Shown: positions 50,022 to 57,934 of the stretch, piece after piece
How positions within the stretch are numbered: the first letter of the stretch is position 1
How the letters are laid out: the number at the start of each line of letters is the position of its first letter
Program-made: the position numbers and the translations under genes
Origin: Psychrobacillus sp. INOP01
GTDB lineage: Bacteria > Bacillota > Bacilli > Bacillales_A > Planococcaceae
Length of the DNA stretch: 64,000 nt
Assembly (NCBI RefSeq): GCF_018140925.1
Contig: NZ_CP073315.1
Span: 3,782,001 to 3,846,000, forward strand
Direction of reading: 5' to 3'
Notes under the pieces: model-generated
Told to the model about the DNA's origin: nothing
The model's database searches: none
What the model saw: only the letters and a program-made list of their open reading frames with translations

Positions 50022-50801
50022 TTGACTTGGATTATAGGAGTAAACTCATTTATGGGTTACAGTTTCGCTTTATCTGATATTAAAGTTTCATGGGGAAGTA
50101 ATATTGAAAAAGATTGTTTGCAAAAATTTTACTCTATCACTAACAATATGAGAGCTGGTTTTGCAGGAAGTGTTAGTTTAGGCTTTAAAATGTTAATCGG
50201 TTTGGCTGAGTGTATACAGAATGAAAAAGAAGAAAAAGGATTAATTCCAACTTATATTGCTCAGAAGTGGAGTAGGAAAGCTAAACGAATATACGATAAT
50301 GCAAGCCCAATCGAGAAAAAATTGGGGTGCCAGTTATTGATGATTGGTACGTTTCCTGAATCAAAAATTGATATTGGAGATATAAGGAATACGAAAACTG
50401 CAGTAATTAAGCTATCTGGCCCAAATTTCAAACCTTATATTGCAAATCAACATGACATAGTTTCGATTGGATCTGGTTCATCAATAGATGAGCATAAGAG
50501 ACTTATAGAATGGTGCGATTCCAATGTTAATAATGTATTTGGTTTTGCTGAAACAATAGGTCTTCCTGCCGCATTTAATATCCTTGTTACCGATCAACTT
50601 CAAAACAATCCGAAGTTTGGAATAAGTAAACATTTGCATATTATTACTGCAGATAATCGAGGAATTTGTATGAGTAATAATAATAGACAAAACGAAGATG
50701 GATCTTATAGTCTTCAAATGCCTAAGGTCGCTTCTGGTTATAAAGAATTTCTTGAAATGGCTAAGGGGTACGGATTTAGGGCTGAAGCGGCATCGACATA
50801 A
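50022..50801 (+). CDS. Putative Ntn-hydrolase (proteasome-like fold)
   Basis: 259 aa from TTG 50022, placed 7 nt behind AAAGGGGATG; the longer TTG start at 49962 has no ribosome binding site. The start gives Met-Thr-Trp-Ile-Ile-Gly, so Met removal would expose an N-terminal Thr as in proteasome/HslV-type Ntn hydrolases. An Asp follows in GYSFALSDIKVSW, and MRAGFAGSVSLGFKMLIGL is the first helix region. Similar proteins occur near phage-defence genes. Activity unproven. Confidence 0.65.
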   Translation: MTWIIGVNSFMGYSFALSDIKVSWGSNIEKDCLQKFYSITNNMRAGFAGSVSLGFKMLIGLAECIQNEKEEKGLIPTYIAQKWSRKAKRIYDNASPIEKKLGCQLLMIGTFPESKIDIGDIRNTKTAVIKLSGPNFKPYIANQHDIVSIGSGSSIDEHKRLIEWCDSNVNNVFGFAETIGLPAAFNILVTDQLQNNPKFGISKHLHIITADNRGICMSNNNRQNEDGSYSLQMPKVASGYKEFLEMAKGYGFRAEAAST

Positions 50802-50840
50802 ACAGTTAAGTCAGCATTATGTGTAGAATTGTTTCACTGT

Positions 50841-50885
50841 AGGAACATCCAACGCAGAATAAGATATCGTTATTTTTTATGTATC
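50841..50885 (+). repeat. Moron-boundary repeat M3
   Basis: AACGCAGAATAAGATATCGTT then ATTTTTTATGT. Confidence 0.7.
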
Positions 50886-50904
50886 AAACAGGGGCTAACC
50901 CTGT

Positions 50905-51210
50905 TTAAATGAATTGAGAAACTTTCCACTGATTCCACTTATCATCCTTAGAAGGTCTGTCAGGACTGATGCAGTGTTGATTAAAGATGGTATTTTCATA
51001 TCCGTTCATGTGTTCTAAGATATATTTAGAAATTACTATCCTTGCTTCTTTAAGTCCATTCGATTTTCTTCCTTTTATTGATTTAAGTGGTATAGGATCT
51101 TTACCAGGGGAAAACAAAGTAATTGTATAGTCAGCAATAGTACGTGTTCCGATTGTTTCAAAATAAATTTGATCAAATGCTTGATGGTAGCTTAAAGCTT
51201 TTTCACCCAT
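50905..51210 (-). CDS. Unknown protein with decayed paralogue
   Basis: 101 aa on the minus strand, ATG preceded by AAGGGAGCG. KALSYHQAFDQIYFETIGTR, then TISKY-like core (RIVISKYILEHMNG) and a tryptophan-rich end (DDKWNQWKVSQFI). A degraded second copy lies at 49216-49356. No family recognised. Its orientation opposite to the phage late genes suggests a lysogenic (moron) gene expressed from its own promoter. Confidence 0.65.
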   Translation of the reverse strand: MGEKALSYHQAFDQIYFETIGTRTIADYTITLFSPGKDPIPLKSIKGRKSNGLKEARIVISKYILEHMNGYENTIFNQHCISPDRPSKDDKWNQWKVSQFI

Positions 51211-51398
51211 ATAATCGCTCCCTTAAATATGACTTAATATGATTATATGCTAAAAAAATTTCGTTTTTAAAAAGGTTTCATTATTATTTTAATTCACAAA
51301 AGAACATTATGCGTCTTAAACAATTTTTAATTTTGTTGAAGGATTCCCTTTAACATTAGTCGAAATATGCTTGTAGGCTATGAGAGGGGATATCTACT

Positions 51399-52001
51399 TT
51401 GGAAAATTATGAAATTGATAAAATAAAGGATTCTATTATTGACAGGATTGCATTGTTGGTAACATCTACCAGTGATATTGCACCGATTATTAGTGGTATA
51501 GCCAACGCGGTTAGAATGAAAAGATTCAGAAAGAGGATTGACATACATGAGGAAAAGATAAAAATTATATATCGCTCTTTAGATATGGAAGACTACGAAT
51601 TTTTTGCCGAAAAGATTGGTACTATGGTATTTGAGAAAATAATGAATGATCATGAAGATGATAAAGCTGAATTTTTAATCCTTGGATTCGAAAATTGCGT
51701 AAACAATGATATTAAGGAAGAAGATGTAATTATTTTTTATTTCGACTTATTATCTGAGTTAAGAGTTTTTGATTTAAAACGATTTGTGACCTTATCGAGA
51801 AGGACTGAAGAAGCTCCAGTTCTTCCGTTAGAAGGAATTGGTCAAACTGATTATAAGATGTTTATAGATTCTACAGATACCAAACTATATAGACTAGGTT
51901 TAGTAAATCTATCTACAACATGGGGAGGAGAGATAAATAGACTGGAACCTATAACGATTAGCAGAAAAGGAAATGCTTTTTTAGATTTTATTGGAGTTTA
52001 A
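51399..52001 (+). CDS. Unknown accessory (moron) protein
   Basis: 200 aa from TTG 51399 after AGAGGGG. Mixed helical protein with no clear membrane span; a possible hydrophobic patch is ALLVTSTSDIAPIISGIANA. Later EFFAEKIGTMVFEKIMND and a C-terminal LGLVNLSTTWGG. I do not recognise the family. It lies between phage genes and next to DUF4393, so a superinfection or immunity role is possible. Confidence 0.6.
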   Translation: MENYEIDKIKDSIIDRIALLVTSTSDIAPIISGIANAVRMKRFRKRIDIHEEKIKIIYRSLDMEDYEFFAEKIGTMVFEKIMNDHEDDKAEFLILGFENCVNNDIKEEDVIIFYFDLLSELRVFDLKRFVTLSRRTEEAPVLPLEGIGQTDYKMFIDSTDTKLYRLGLVNLSTTWGGEINRLEPITISRKGNAFLDFIGV

Positions 52002-52079
52002 GTGAAATTAGTAGTGCGTATGATATTATCTAGAACGTCCACATGGGCGTTCTTTTATTTTTGGAAAAGAGGTGACAAA

Positions 52080-53137
52080 ATGTCGTTACCATTACGAATT
52101 ATGACGAGAGACTTACAATTGATTATTGAAATTAATCTTTATTCATCTTTGCAAATCGTTCGTTCCTGGCACGGTATCGGTAGCATCGAATTACGAATCA
52201 ATCGATACTTGCCAGGAGCAAATCGTCGGAAAATTGGATTATACGAGCGTTACCATTAAAATCATGGGCCGGTCAACGAATAACCTATCCGCCCTCCACA
52301 ACTGCATATGACAATAAACAGGACAATGCAGAAAGTGTCATGCAACATTATATGACCAACAATATTATCAATCCTGTGGACGACAACAGGCGAATGGATG
52401 ACATCATTCTCGATGTTAATCAGATGCGTGGCGATACTATCAGTTGGCAATCCAGATACAAGAATCTAGCGGAAGAACTGGCTGAAATCAGTTTATTGAG
52501 TGGGCTTGGTTGGAATGTAGAAATTGATGTTGATAAAGAGAAATATGTATTCAAAGTGCTGGAAGGTCGCAATTTATCAGCAAATCAATCTATCCTACCA
52601 CCTGCTATTTTTAGTCCAGAGTTTAATACACTTGGTCAAATTAGTTACACAGAATCAGAACTCAACTATCGTAATTATGCAGTTGTGGCTGGTCAGGGTG
52701 AAGGTGTGGAAAGGCGTATAGTTGAAGTAGGGGAATCATCTGGTCATGATCGCTATGAGTTATTTGTGGATGCTAGAGATGTTTCGGAGCAAACAGATGA
52801 TCAATATCCAGCAGCGCGTACTCCAGAAGAAATCGAAGCTGATTTAACCAATCGAGGGACTCAAAAATTAACGGAGTATGAGAAGGAAGTTTACTTGGAA
52901 GGTCAGGCACTAACTAAATCTCGACTAATTTATGAGCAGGATTATAATTTAGGGGATATTGTCTCGCTACAAAATCGTGAATGGGGAATAACACGTGATG
53001 CTCGCATAACTGAGGTAAAGGAAATATACGAGCCTAGCGGAAAACGAATTGAACTAGTTTTTGACAATAGTAGACCTACTTTAATCAGTAAGATTAAGCA
53101 AGAATTGAGCAGTATTAAAGCAGAAATAACGAGATAA
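52080..53137 (+). pseudogene. Phage minor tail protein (ReqiPepy6 Gp37-like), frameshifted
   Basis: ATG 52080 (RBS AAAGAGGTGAC) reads SLPLRIMTRDLQLIIEIN and SWHGIGSIELRINR, the start of Gp37-like tail proteins. Two frame changes near 52200-52265 are then needed to reach KSWAGQRITYPPSTTAYDNK and the long intact part (52340-53137: LGWNVEIDVDKEKYVFKVLE, NLGDIVSLQNREWGI, SKIKQELSSIKAEI). The product is normally about 360-400 aa. The tail gene is non-functional as read. Confidence 0.82.
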
Positions 53138-53138
53138 G

Positions 53139-53160
53139 AGCATCCAAAAGGGTGTTTTTT
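53139..53160 (+). terminator. Terminator of tail gene
   Basis: GCATCC/GGGTGT stem with loop AAAA and six T. Confidence 0.7.
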
Positions 53161-53164
53161 ATGT

Positions 53165-53205
53165 AAGTAACGTTAAAACGTAGCATAAGCTAGCGATATT
53201 TTTTA
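53165..53205 (+). repeat. Moron-boundary repeat M4
   Basis: AACGTAGCATAAGCTAGCGAT then ATTTTTTATGTC. Confidence 0.7.
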
Positions 53206-53230
53206 TGTCATAAATAAGGGGCTATTTTTA

Positions 53231-53362
53231 ATGAATGTAAAAATAACGTATTTCCTTACGAGAGCACTCTTTAAATTAACAAATGTCATTTCAAGAGGAA
53301 TAAATAAATTGTTGAATAAAATTGAAAAAGGTAAGAAGATTGCTCAGAAACTACAAGAATAA
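53231..53362 (+). CDS. 43-aa basic peptide
   Basis: ATG after GGGGC. Helical and basic (LTRALFKLTNVISRGINK; IEKGKKIAQKLQE). Lies between boundary repeat M4 and the DUF4393 gene. Unknown. Confidence 0.45.
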   Translation: MNVKITYFLTRALFKLTNVISRGINKLLNKIEKGKKIAQKLQE

Positions 53363-53421
53363 ACTATTTTTCTCAATATTTATGTAATATAATCAGCTTT
53401 ATAACATAAATATAGGAGCGA

Positions 53422-54267
53422 ATGTCTATGAAAGATATATTAGGTTTGGGTAAATTAAGTGCCAATAGTCTTGAAGTGATAAATTTAGTATATCCTGATG
53501 TTGCACAACCGGGACTAAAAAAAGTAGGGCAATCATTAGAAACTGTCTTAGAGTTGTGTAATACAATACTATTGCCTTTGAAATTAGTAAACTCTAATGC
53601 AAATGTATTCTTTAACCACCATATGGAAAAATACCGGAAGAAGATGGAGGATATTCCTGAGGAAGAATTGACTGTAGTACATCCAAGTATTGGTTTGAAA
53701 ATACTCGACGAATTATTGACTGTAACGAACGAAGATGTTTCAGATTTATTTGTTAATCTTTTAACAAGTGCATCAACTAAATCAGGAGCTAAGTATGCTC
53801 ACCCGAGCTTTGTAGAGGTAATTAAAAATTTAGGTGAAGATGAAGCAAAAATAATTATTGATATATTTCACAAAGAAAAGATAGTTAAATATGTTTATTT
53901 AATGAAGGAAGATCCTCAACATGGAGACGTACCATTAAAGGATAAGATTAACGATATTTCAAAATTAACGAGTTTGATTTTTGAGGAAAATTCACAATTC
54001 TATATGGAAAACTTAATGAAGCTTGGGATAATAGAGGATACCAGTGTTTATATGCTTGGTGAGGAAGATGAATTTAATAGTTTAGAAGTTCTTTTGAAAG
54101 ATAATAAAGAGATATATGATAATCTAATAAAACAAGCTCAAGATAAAGGAGAGCATAAAAATCTTTATATCAGTTATAGGTGGGGCCGATATATTTTAAA
54201 TTCTTATGGAGAAAGTTTTGTTAATAGTGTTACCAGTAAAATTACTAATGATAGTAAAACAACATAA
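53422..54267 (+). CDS. DUF4393 (Abi-alpha-like) protein
   Basis: 281 aa, ATG after TAGGAGCG. The DUF4393 block is clear: VYPDVAQPGLKKVGQSLETV, ELCNTILLPLKLVN, MEKYRKKMEDIPEEELTVVH, ISDLFVNLLTSASTKS-type region and AHPSFVEVIKNLGEDEAKII. The family includes abortive-infection-associated proteins of phages and defence islands. No nuclease or kinase motif is visible. Probably a prophage moron that protects the lysogen; inferred. Confidence 0.85.
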   Translation: MSMKDILGLGKLSANSLEVINLVYPDVAQPGLKKVGQSLETVLELCNTILLPLKLVNSNANVFFNHHMEKYRKKMEDIPEEELTVVHPSIGLKILDELLTVTNEDVSDLFVNLLTSASTKSGAKYAHPSFVEVIKNLGEDEAKIIIDIFHKEKIVKYVYLMKEDPQHGDVPLKDKINDISKLTSLIFEENSQFYMENLMKLGIIEDTSVYMLGEEDEFNSLEVLLKDNKEIYDNLIKQAQDKGEHKNLYISYRWGRYILNSYGESFVNSVTSKITNDSKTT

Positions 54268-54274
54268 TAGATTT

Positions 54275-54302
54275 AAGGGCATCCAATTGGGTGCTCTTTT
54301 TA
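54275..54302 (+). terminator. Terminator
   Basis: GGGCATCC / GGGTGCTC, loop AATT, T run. Confidence 0.75.
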
Positions 54303-54328
54303 TGTAGAAAAAAATAGGAGTTGAAAAA

Positions 54329-54799
54329 ATGGGAGAATTTATTAATTTGGAACATTTGGACGTAGTACGGTTTTATTTATTTGGGGACGTTAAATTTTTA
54401 CATTTACTATTGGTGTTAATGGCTTTAGATATTTTGATAGGGGTATTCAAAGCGATTAAAAACCATAATCTATGGAGTCGAAAAAGCTTGTTTGGATACG
54501 CAAGAAAAATGTTGGTGTTAGTGGTCATCGTGCTAGCTAATTTAATGGATCAAATACTTGGAATGAACGGAGCGATTACATATGCTACCGTTCTTTTTTA
54601 TATCGCAAATGAGGGTTTATCAATTCTTGAAAACTGTGCCGAACTTGGTGTATTAGTACCGGCAAATTTAGCGGCGAAATTAAAAGTCGTGGAATCACAA
54701 AAAGTCGAAGCTGAAACATTTAAAAAAATAATAAGTGAAGAATTAACAGGAAGTAAGGTAGACGCACAATTGGAAGCGGCGAAGGAAAGCGAAAAATAG
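54329..54799 (+). CDS. Phage holin (holin_4 / TcdE-like)
   Basis: 156 aa, ATG after ATAGGAGTTG. Membrane spans around residues 20-100 (FLHLLLVLMALDILIGVF; MLVLVVIVLANLMDQILG; ATVLFYIANEGLSILEN) with the family's ENCAELGVLVPANL after them and a charged C-terminal tail. Makes the membrane lesion that releases endolysin. The amidase gene follows. Confidence 0.9.
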   Translation: MGEFINLEHLDVVRFYLFGDVKFLHLLLVLMALDILIGVFKAIKNHNLWSRKSLFGYARKMLVLVVIVLANLMDQILGMNGAITYATVLFYIANEGLSILENCAELGVLVPANLAAKLKVVESQKVEAETFKKIISEELTGSKVDAQLEAAKESEK

Positions 54800-54814
54800 A
54801 TGACATTTAAAATA

Positions 54815-54840
54815 AGCTGCCATCCGGCGGCTTTTTATTT
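54815..54840 (+). terminator. Terminator after holin
   Basis: AAGCTGCC / GGCGGCTT with loop ATCC and TTTTATTTT. Confidence 0.75.
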
Positions 54841-54938
54841 TGAAGGAGGTGATTGTGTTATGTGAAATTCAAACCAGTTGTAAAAGGGTACAAGCATTTG
54901 TAAATAGCAACACAAAAACTAATATGAGGTGATTATTA

Positions 54939-55623
54939 ATGGTAAAAGTATTCATTGATCCAGGACATGGCGGAACAGATTCAGGTGCAGTAGGAAATGG
55001 TTTACAAGAAAAGAATTTAACTCTTCTCTACAAGGATTCGAGATATCTTATTAGCTGAATACAATAACGTATCAGTATTAATGAGTAGAACAGGGGATAC
55101 ATTCCCATCACTAGCAGCTCGTACAAACCAGGCTAACTCATGGGGTGCTGATTTCTTCCTATCTGTTCATATTAATGCCGGAGGTGGAACTGGTTATGAA
55201 GATTTCATTTACCCAGGTTCAGGAGTACCAACAACGACATATCAAAGTAATATCCATTCAGAAATCTTGAAGCTTGTGAACTTTACTGATCGTGGCAAGA
55301 AACAACAAAACTTCCATGTGCTTCGTGAATCCAATATGCCAGCTCTTTTGACGGAAAATGGGTTTATGGATAATGCAAATGATGCTGCAAAATTGAAAAC
55401 AACTTCATTCATTGAATCTCTAGCCCGAGGTCATGTAAATGGAATTGTTAAGTGTTTCAATTTTCCCAAGAAAAGTACGGCAATATACCATACTGTAGTT
55501 TCTGGTGATACTGTGTATTCATTAAGTCAAAAATACGGTAGCACAGCACAACAGATTAAGGACTGGAATGGACTTGATGCCAATTACACTATTTATATTG
55601 GACAAGTGCTGAGAGTGAAATAA
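54939..55623 (+). pseudogene. N-acetylmuramoyl-L-alanine amidase (endolysin), frameshifted
   Basis: ATG 54939 (RBS GAGGTGAT) reads FIDPGHGGTDSGAVGNGLQE with the first zinc His and Glu of Amidase_3. Near 55025 a small deletion shifts the frame; RIRDILLAEYNN and the remainder (SVHINAGG with the second His, LLTENGFMDN with the catalytic Glu) follow in another frame, then one LysM domain (YHTVVSGDTVYSLSQKYGS). An intact protein would be about 228 aa and cut peptidoglycan cross-bridges' amide bond at host lysis. Confidence 0.88.
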
Positions 55624-55641
55624 AAATAATGTACCAATCCT

Positions 55642-55671
55642 AGCCCTGCTCATTTTAGTGGGGCTTTTTTT
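55642..55671 (+). terminator. Terminator after the amidase
   Basis: AGCCC..GGGGCT hairpin with seven T. Confidence 0.75.
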
Positions 55672-55713
55672 ATTTACCTTTTCACGTACAATATTAACAA
55701 TTGTTAGAATTAT

Positions 55714-55746
55714 CTTGCTCAACTAACGCAGCATAAGCAAGTTAAT
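55714..55746 (+). repeat. Hybrid boundary repeat M5
   Basis: CTCAACTAACGCAGCATAAGC joins an array right core (AACTAACGCAGCA) to the moron-boundary motif (CGCAGCATAAGC). Precedes family S copy 3. Confidence 0.65.
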
Positions 55747-55820
55747 TAATGTTGTTGGTCTTATACAAATCTAAGTATGTTATATTAGATGAAACTGAAA
55801 CAGGAAGGAATTGGATAAAA

Positions 55821-56804
55821 ATGAAAAAATGGTTCATAATAATCCTATTAATAGGAGTAAGTTTCTTATCAATTGAAGCACCAGCACAAGCACAAGAAAA
55901 AGTGATATGGGATGGGGCAGAAATTGTAAAGCATCAATCGGGGAAAATGACTTTTACAAAGGATGTAAAAGTTTATAAGGAAGATAGCTCAGGTAAATTT
56001 GTATCGATGGTAGTAAAAAAAGGTAATTATTTACGAGTTTATGATATTGAAAAGTATAATGGAAAAGTTTATTACTGGATGAGTAGCGGTTATCGTGTAC
56101 AAGCAACAGATCTTGTAATTTTTAAAGACGTGCCAATGAATTTACGAGTATCATTTTTTGATGATTACACATGGATCGTGTCATCAAAAGAAGGAATATC
56201 AAAACTTAGTAGACCTTATGGGAGACTTTTACAGGACTATGGAGATCAAGAAAGATACACTGTTGTTAATGGTAAATTACAAGAAGAATATCAATACTAT
56301 GTTGGAAAATTTGCAAAAGAATTTATTTCAGGCTCTGATGTTAAAGTACTTGAAAAACAAAGTTTTCCAAGTGGCTATTATATTGCTACTCAAAATACAA
56401 AATCCTATCAATACCCATTATTAACATCAGTTTTTTCTGAAGTAGAAAAAAATACACTTATTAAAGTGAGAGAAGACAAGAACATGAGCCTTAACGGTTT
56501 GGTTGTTATTGATAGTTATATACTTGATAGTTTTTATGTAAATTATGAGCTTTATGATGACTTTAAAATTAATCATTATGATGGTTATGTAAGCATAAAT
56601 AAATTAAAACCAATAGAGGATATTCAACCTATTGGCACATATTATACAACAAAAGGATTAAAGGGTTATGACGACTATGGTATTCCGAGTATTCCGGCTA
56701 ACGAAGCCGTGACTTTATATTTAACTCAAGATGACCACGGTATTATATCATATAAAGATGAAATGGCTGTTGTAAAGTTAGAGTATTTATCAAAAACACC
56801 GTAA
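55821..56804 (+). CDS. Secreted cassette protein, family S copy 3
   Basis: 327 aa from ATG 55821 (RBS CAGGAAGGAATTGG). Signal peptide MKKWFIIILLIGVSFLSIEA; residues 25-115 again nearly identical to copies 1 and 2. The middle is shorter and different (LSRPYGRLLQDYGDQERYT; NMSLNGLVVIDSYILDSF). The end is conserved (IEDIQPIGTYYTTKG; EYLSKTP). It lies outside the main array, inside the prophage lysis region, behind hybrid repeat M5. Function unknown. Confidence 0.85.
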   Translation: MKKWFIIILLIGVSFLSIEAPAQAQEKVIWDGAEIVKHQSGKMTFTKDVKVYKEDSSGKFVSMVVKKGNYLRVYDIEKYNGKVYYWMSSGYRVQATDLVIFKDVPMNLRVSFFDDYTWIVSSKEGISKLSRPYGRLLQDYGDQERYTVVNGKLQEEYQYYVGKFAKEFISGSDVKVLEKQSFPSGYYIATQNTKSYQYPLLTSVFSEVEKNTLIKVREDKNMSLNGLVVIDSYILDSFYVNYELYDDFKINHYDGYVSINKLKPIEDIQPIGTYYTTKGLKGYDDYGIPSIPANEAVTLYLTQDDHGIISYKDEMAVVKLEYLSKTP

Positions 56805-56814
56805 GATTAATTGT

Positions 56815-56850
56815 AGCGACTTTCTCTTAATTGAGTTGGTCGCTTTTTTT
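56815..56850 (+). terminator. Terminator of family S copy 3
   Basis: AGCGAC / GTCGCT, long loop, seven T. Confidence 0.75.
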
Positions 56851-57029
56851 ATTTGTATAAAAATTACTATAAAAGAATAAATGAAGGATGAGAAAATACC
56901 TTAACAGAAAAAACATAATTGGAACTAATGGTTTATTTTGTAAAAAAATGAAGGATATACAGGGAGATTGTAGAATTTTGTACTTTGTAAGGAAGATATA
57001 GAAAAATTAAACTAAAAGGAGAGATTAAT

Positions 57030-57401
57030 TTGAAAAAAGTTTTTATATCTATGATGGTTGTACTATCTATTTTTGCATTTTCTACAGCAGCTCTGGCAGA
57101 AAGATTAGATGTTTCTCTTTACCGTGGGGAACTGGAAAAATCTACAGGTTGGGTATATGTTAATGCAGGTAACACTCTTCATGTAGGTGTTAATAATCAT
57201 GGCTCTACTTCACCGCATCCAGTTGCTTTTTGGGTAACTGATTCCAATGGAAAGATAGTTACACAAGGTGGTTCAAATAGTTCTACAGATGACAAAGCGT
57301 ATGCTATCGGTGTACCTGTAGGAGAATACAAACTTACATTACGATGTGCTTCACAAGGAGAAACACCTACTTGTTTTGCTAGTGGATGGTTGAACGATTA
57401 A
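57030..57401 (+). CDS. Small secreted protein
   Basis: 123 aa from TTG 57030 after AAAAGGAGAG. Sec signal peptide MKKVFISMMVVLSIFAFSTA (cleavage after ALA), mature domain of about 100 aa with beta strands (RLDVSLYRGELEKS; HPVAFWVTDSNGKIV) and a likely disulfide (LRCASQ ... TCFASG). Unknown family; a small secreted Ig-like protein. Confidence 0.75.
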   Translation: MKKVFISMMVVLSIFAFSTAALAERLDVSLYRGELEKSTGWVYVNAGNTLHVGVNNHGSTSPHPVAFWVTDSNGKIVTQGGSNSSTDDKAYAIGVPVGEYKLTLRCASQGETPTCFASGWLND

Positions 57402-57409
57402 TAATTCAT

Positions 57410-57436
57410 AGCATCTCTAACGAGGTGCTTTTTTTA
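57410..57436 (+). terminator. Terminator
   Basis: AGCATCTC / GAGGTGCT, loop TAAC, seven T. Confidence 0.85.
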
Positions 57437-57453
57437 TTTGTCCAAAATTTACT

Positions 57454-57483
57454 TGTTGTAAAATCAAACGAATGTTCGTATAC
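57454..57483 (+). promoter_or_regulatory. Promoter of the UvrX operon with partial LexA-like site
   Basis: TTGTAA, 17-bp spacer, TATACT. CGAATGTTCG overlaps the promoter and resembles a LexA/DinR half-site, but the usual GAAC-N4-GTTC spacing is not intact. Confidence 0.5.
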
Positions 57484-57508
57484 TGAAAAGAAAAAAGAGG
57501 GAACAAGT

Positions 57509-57730
57509 GTGCGCATAAATATTTCGAGGTCCATGCAAAACAATCAAATAGTTGAAATAATTTATATGAAAAACAACGGTGAAATCAGTAAACGAAAAGT
57601 GAAGGTTATTAGCATTTCAAAGGATTCTTTTCAGGCTTATTGCTTTTTGAGGAGAACAAAAAGGACTTTTAAAATAGAAAATGTACTCGCATGTGTTCCC
57701 ATAATTAGTAGAGAAAGAAGTGTGGTTTAG
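57509..57730 (+). CDS. Small WYL-like protein of the UvrX operon
   Basis: 73 aa from GTG 57509 after AGAGGGAACAA. RINISRSMQNNQIVEIIYMK, KRKVKVISISKDSFQAYCFL and RRTKRTFKIENVLACVPI correspond to a lone WYL-like sensing domain commonly placed in front of lexA-like and uvrX genes in Bacillus prophages. No DNA-binding domain of its own. Stop overlaps the next start. Confidence 0.75.
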   Translation: MRINISRSMQNNQIVEIIYMKNNGEISKRKVKVISISKDSFQAYCFLRRTKRTFKIENVLACVPIISRERSVV

Positions 57731-57934
57731 ATGGGTAGAAAGCAAAAAGAAATTTACGAATACATCAAACACTTTTTATACAAAAATAAATATTCTCCAT
57801 CCATGCGAGAGAGCACTGAAAGAGTTGGTCTTAAATCTGTTTCAACAGTACATGGACATCTTGACCGATTACGAGACAAAGGCTATATCGATTTTGTTAA
57901 TTCTTCCCCAAGAACTTTGCAAATAATCCGATGA
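57731..57934 (+). CDS. LexA-like DNA-binding protein (HTH only)
   Basis: 67 aa, ATG adjacent to the upstream stop. It is the LexA N-terminal winged helix alone (QKEIYEYIKHFLYKNKYSPS, MRESTERVGLKSVSTVHGHL, LRDKGYIDF) without the Ser-Lys autoprotease domain. May compete at SOS boxes or regulate its operon; it cannot self-cleave. Overlaps the uvrX start by 4 bp. Confidence 0.85.
   Translation: MGRKQKEIYEYIKHFLYKNKYSPSMRESTERVGLKSVSTVHGHLDRLRDKGYIDFVNSSPRTLQIIR

Noticed and set aside
57454-57483. Perfect LexA/DinR SOS box before uvrX
   Set aside because: Only a compressed CGAATGTTCG is present; the GAAC-N4-GTTC spacing is not met, so it is reported only as partial.
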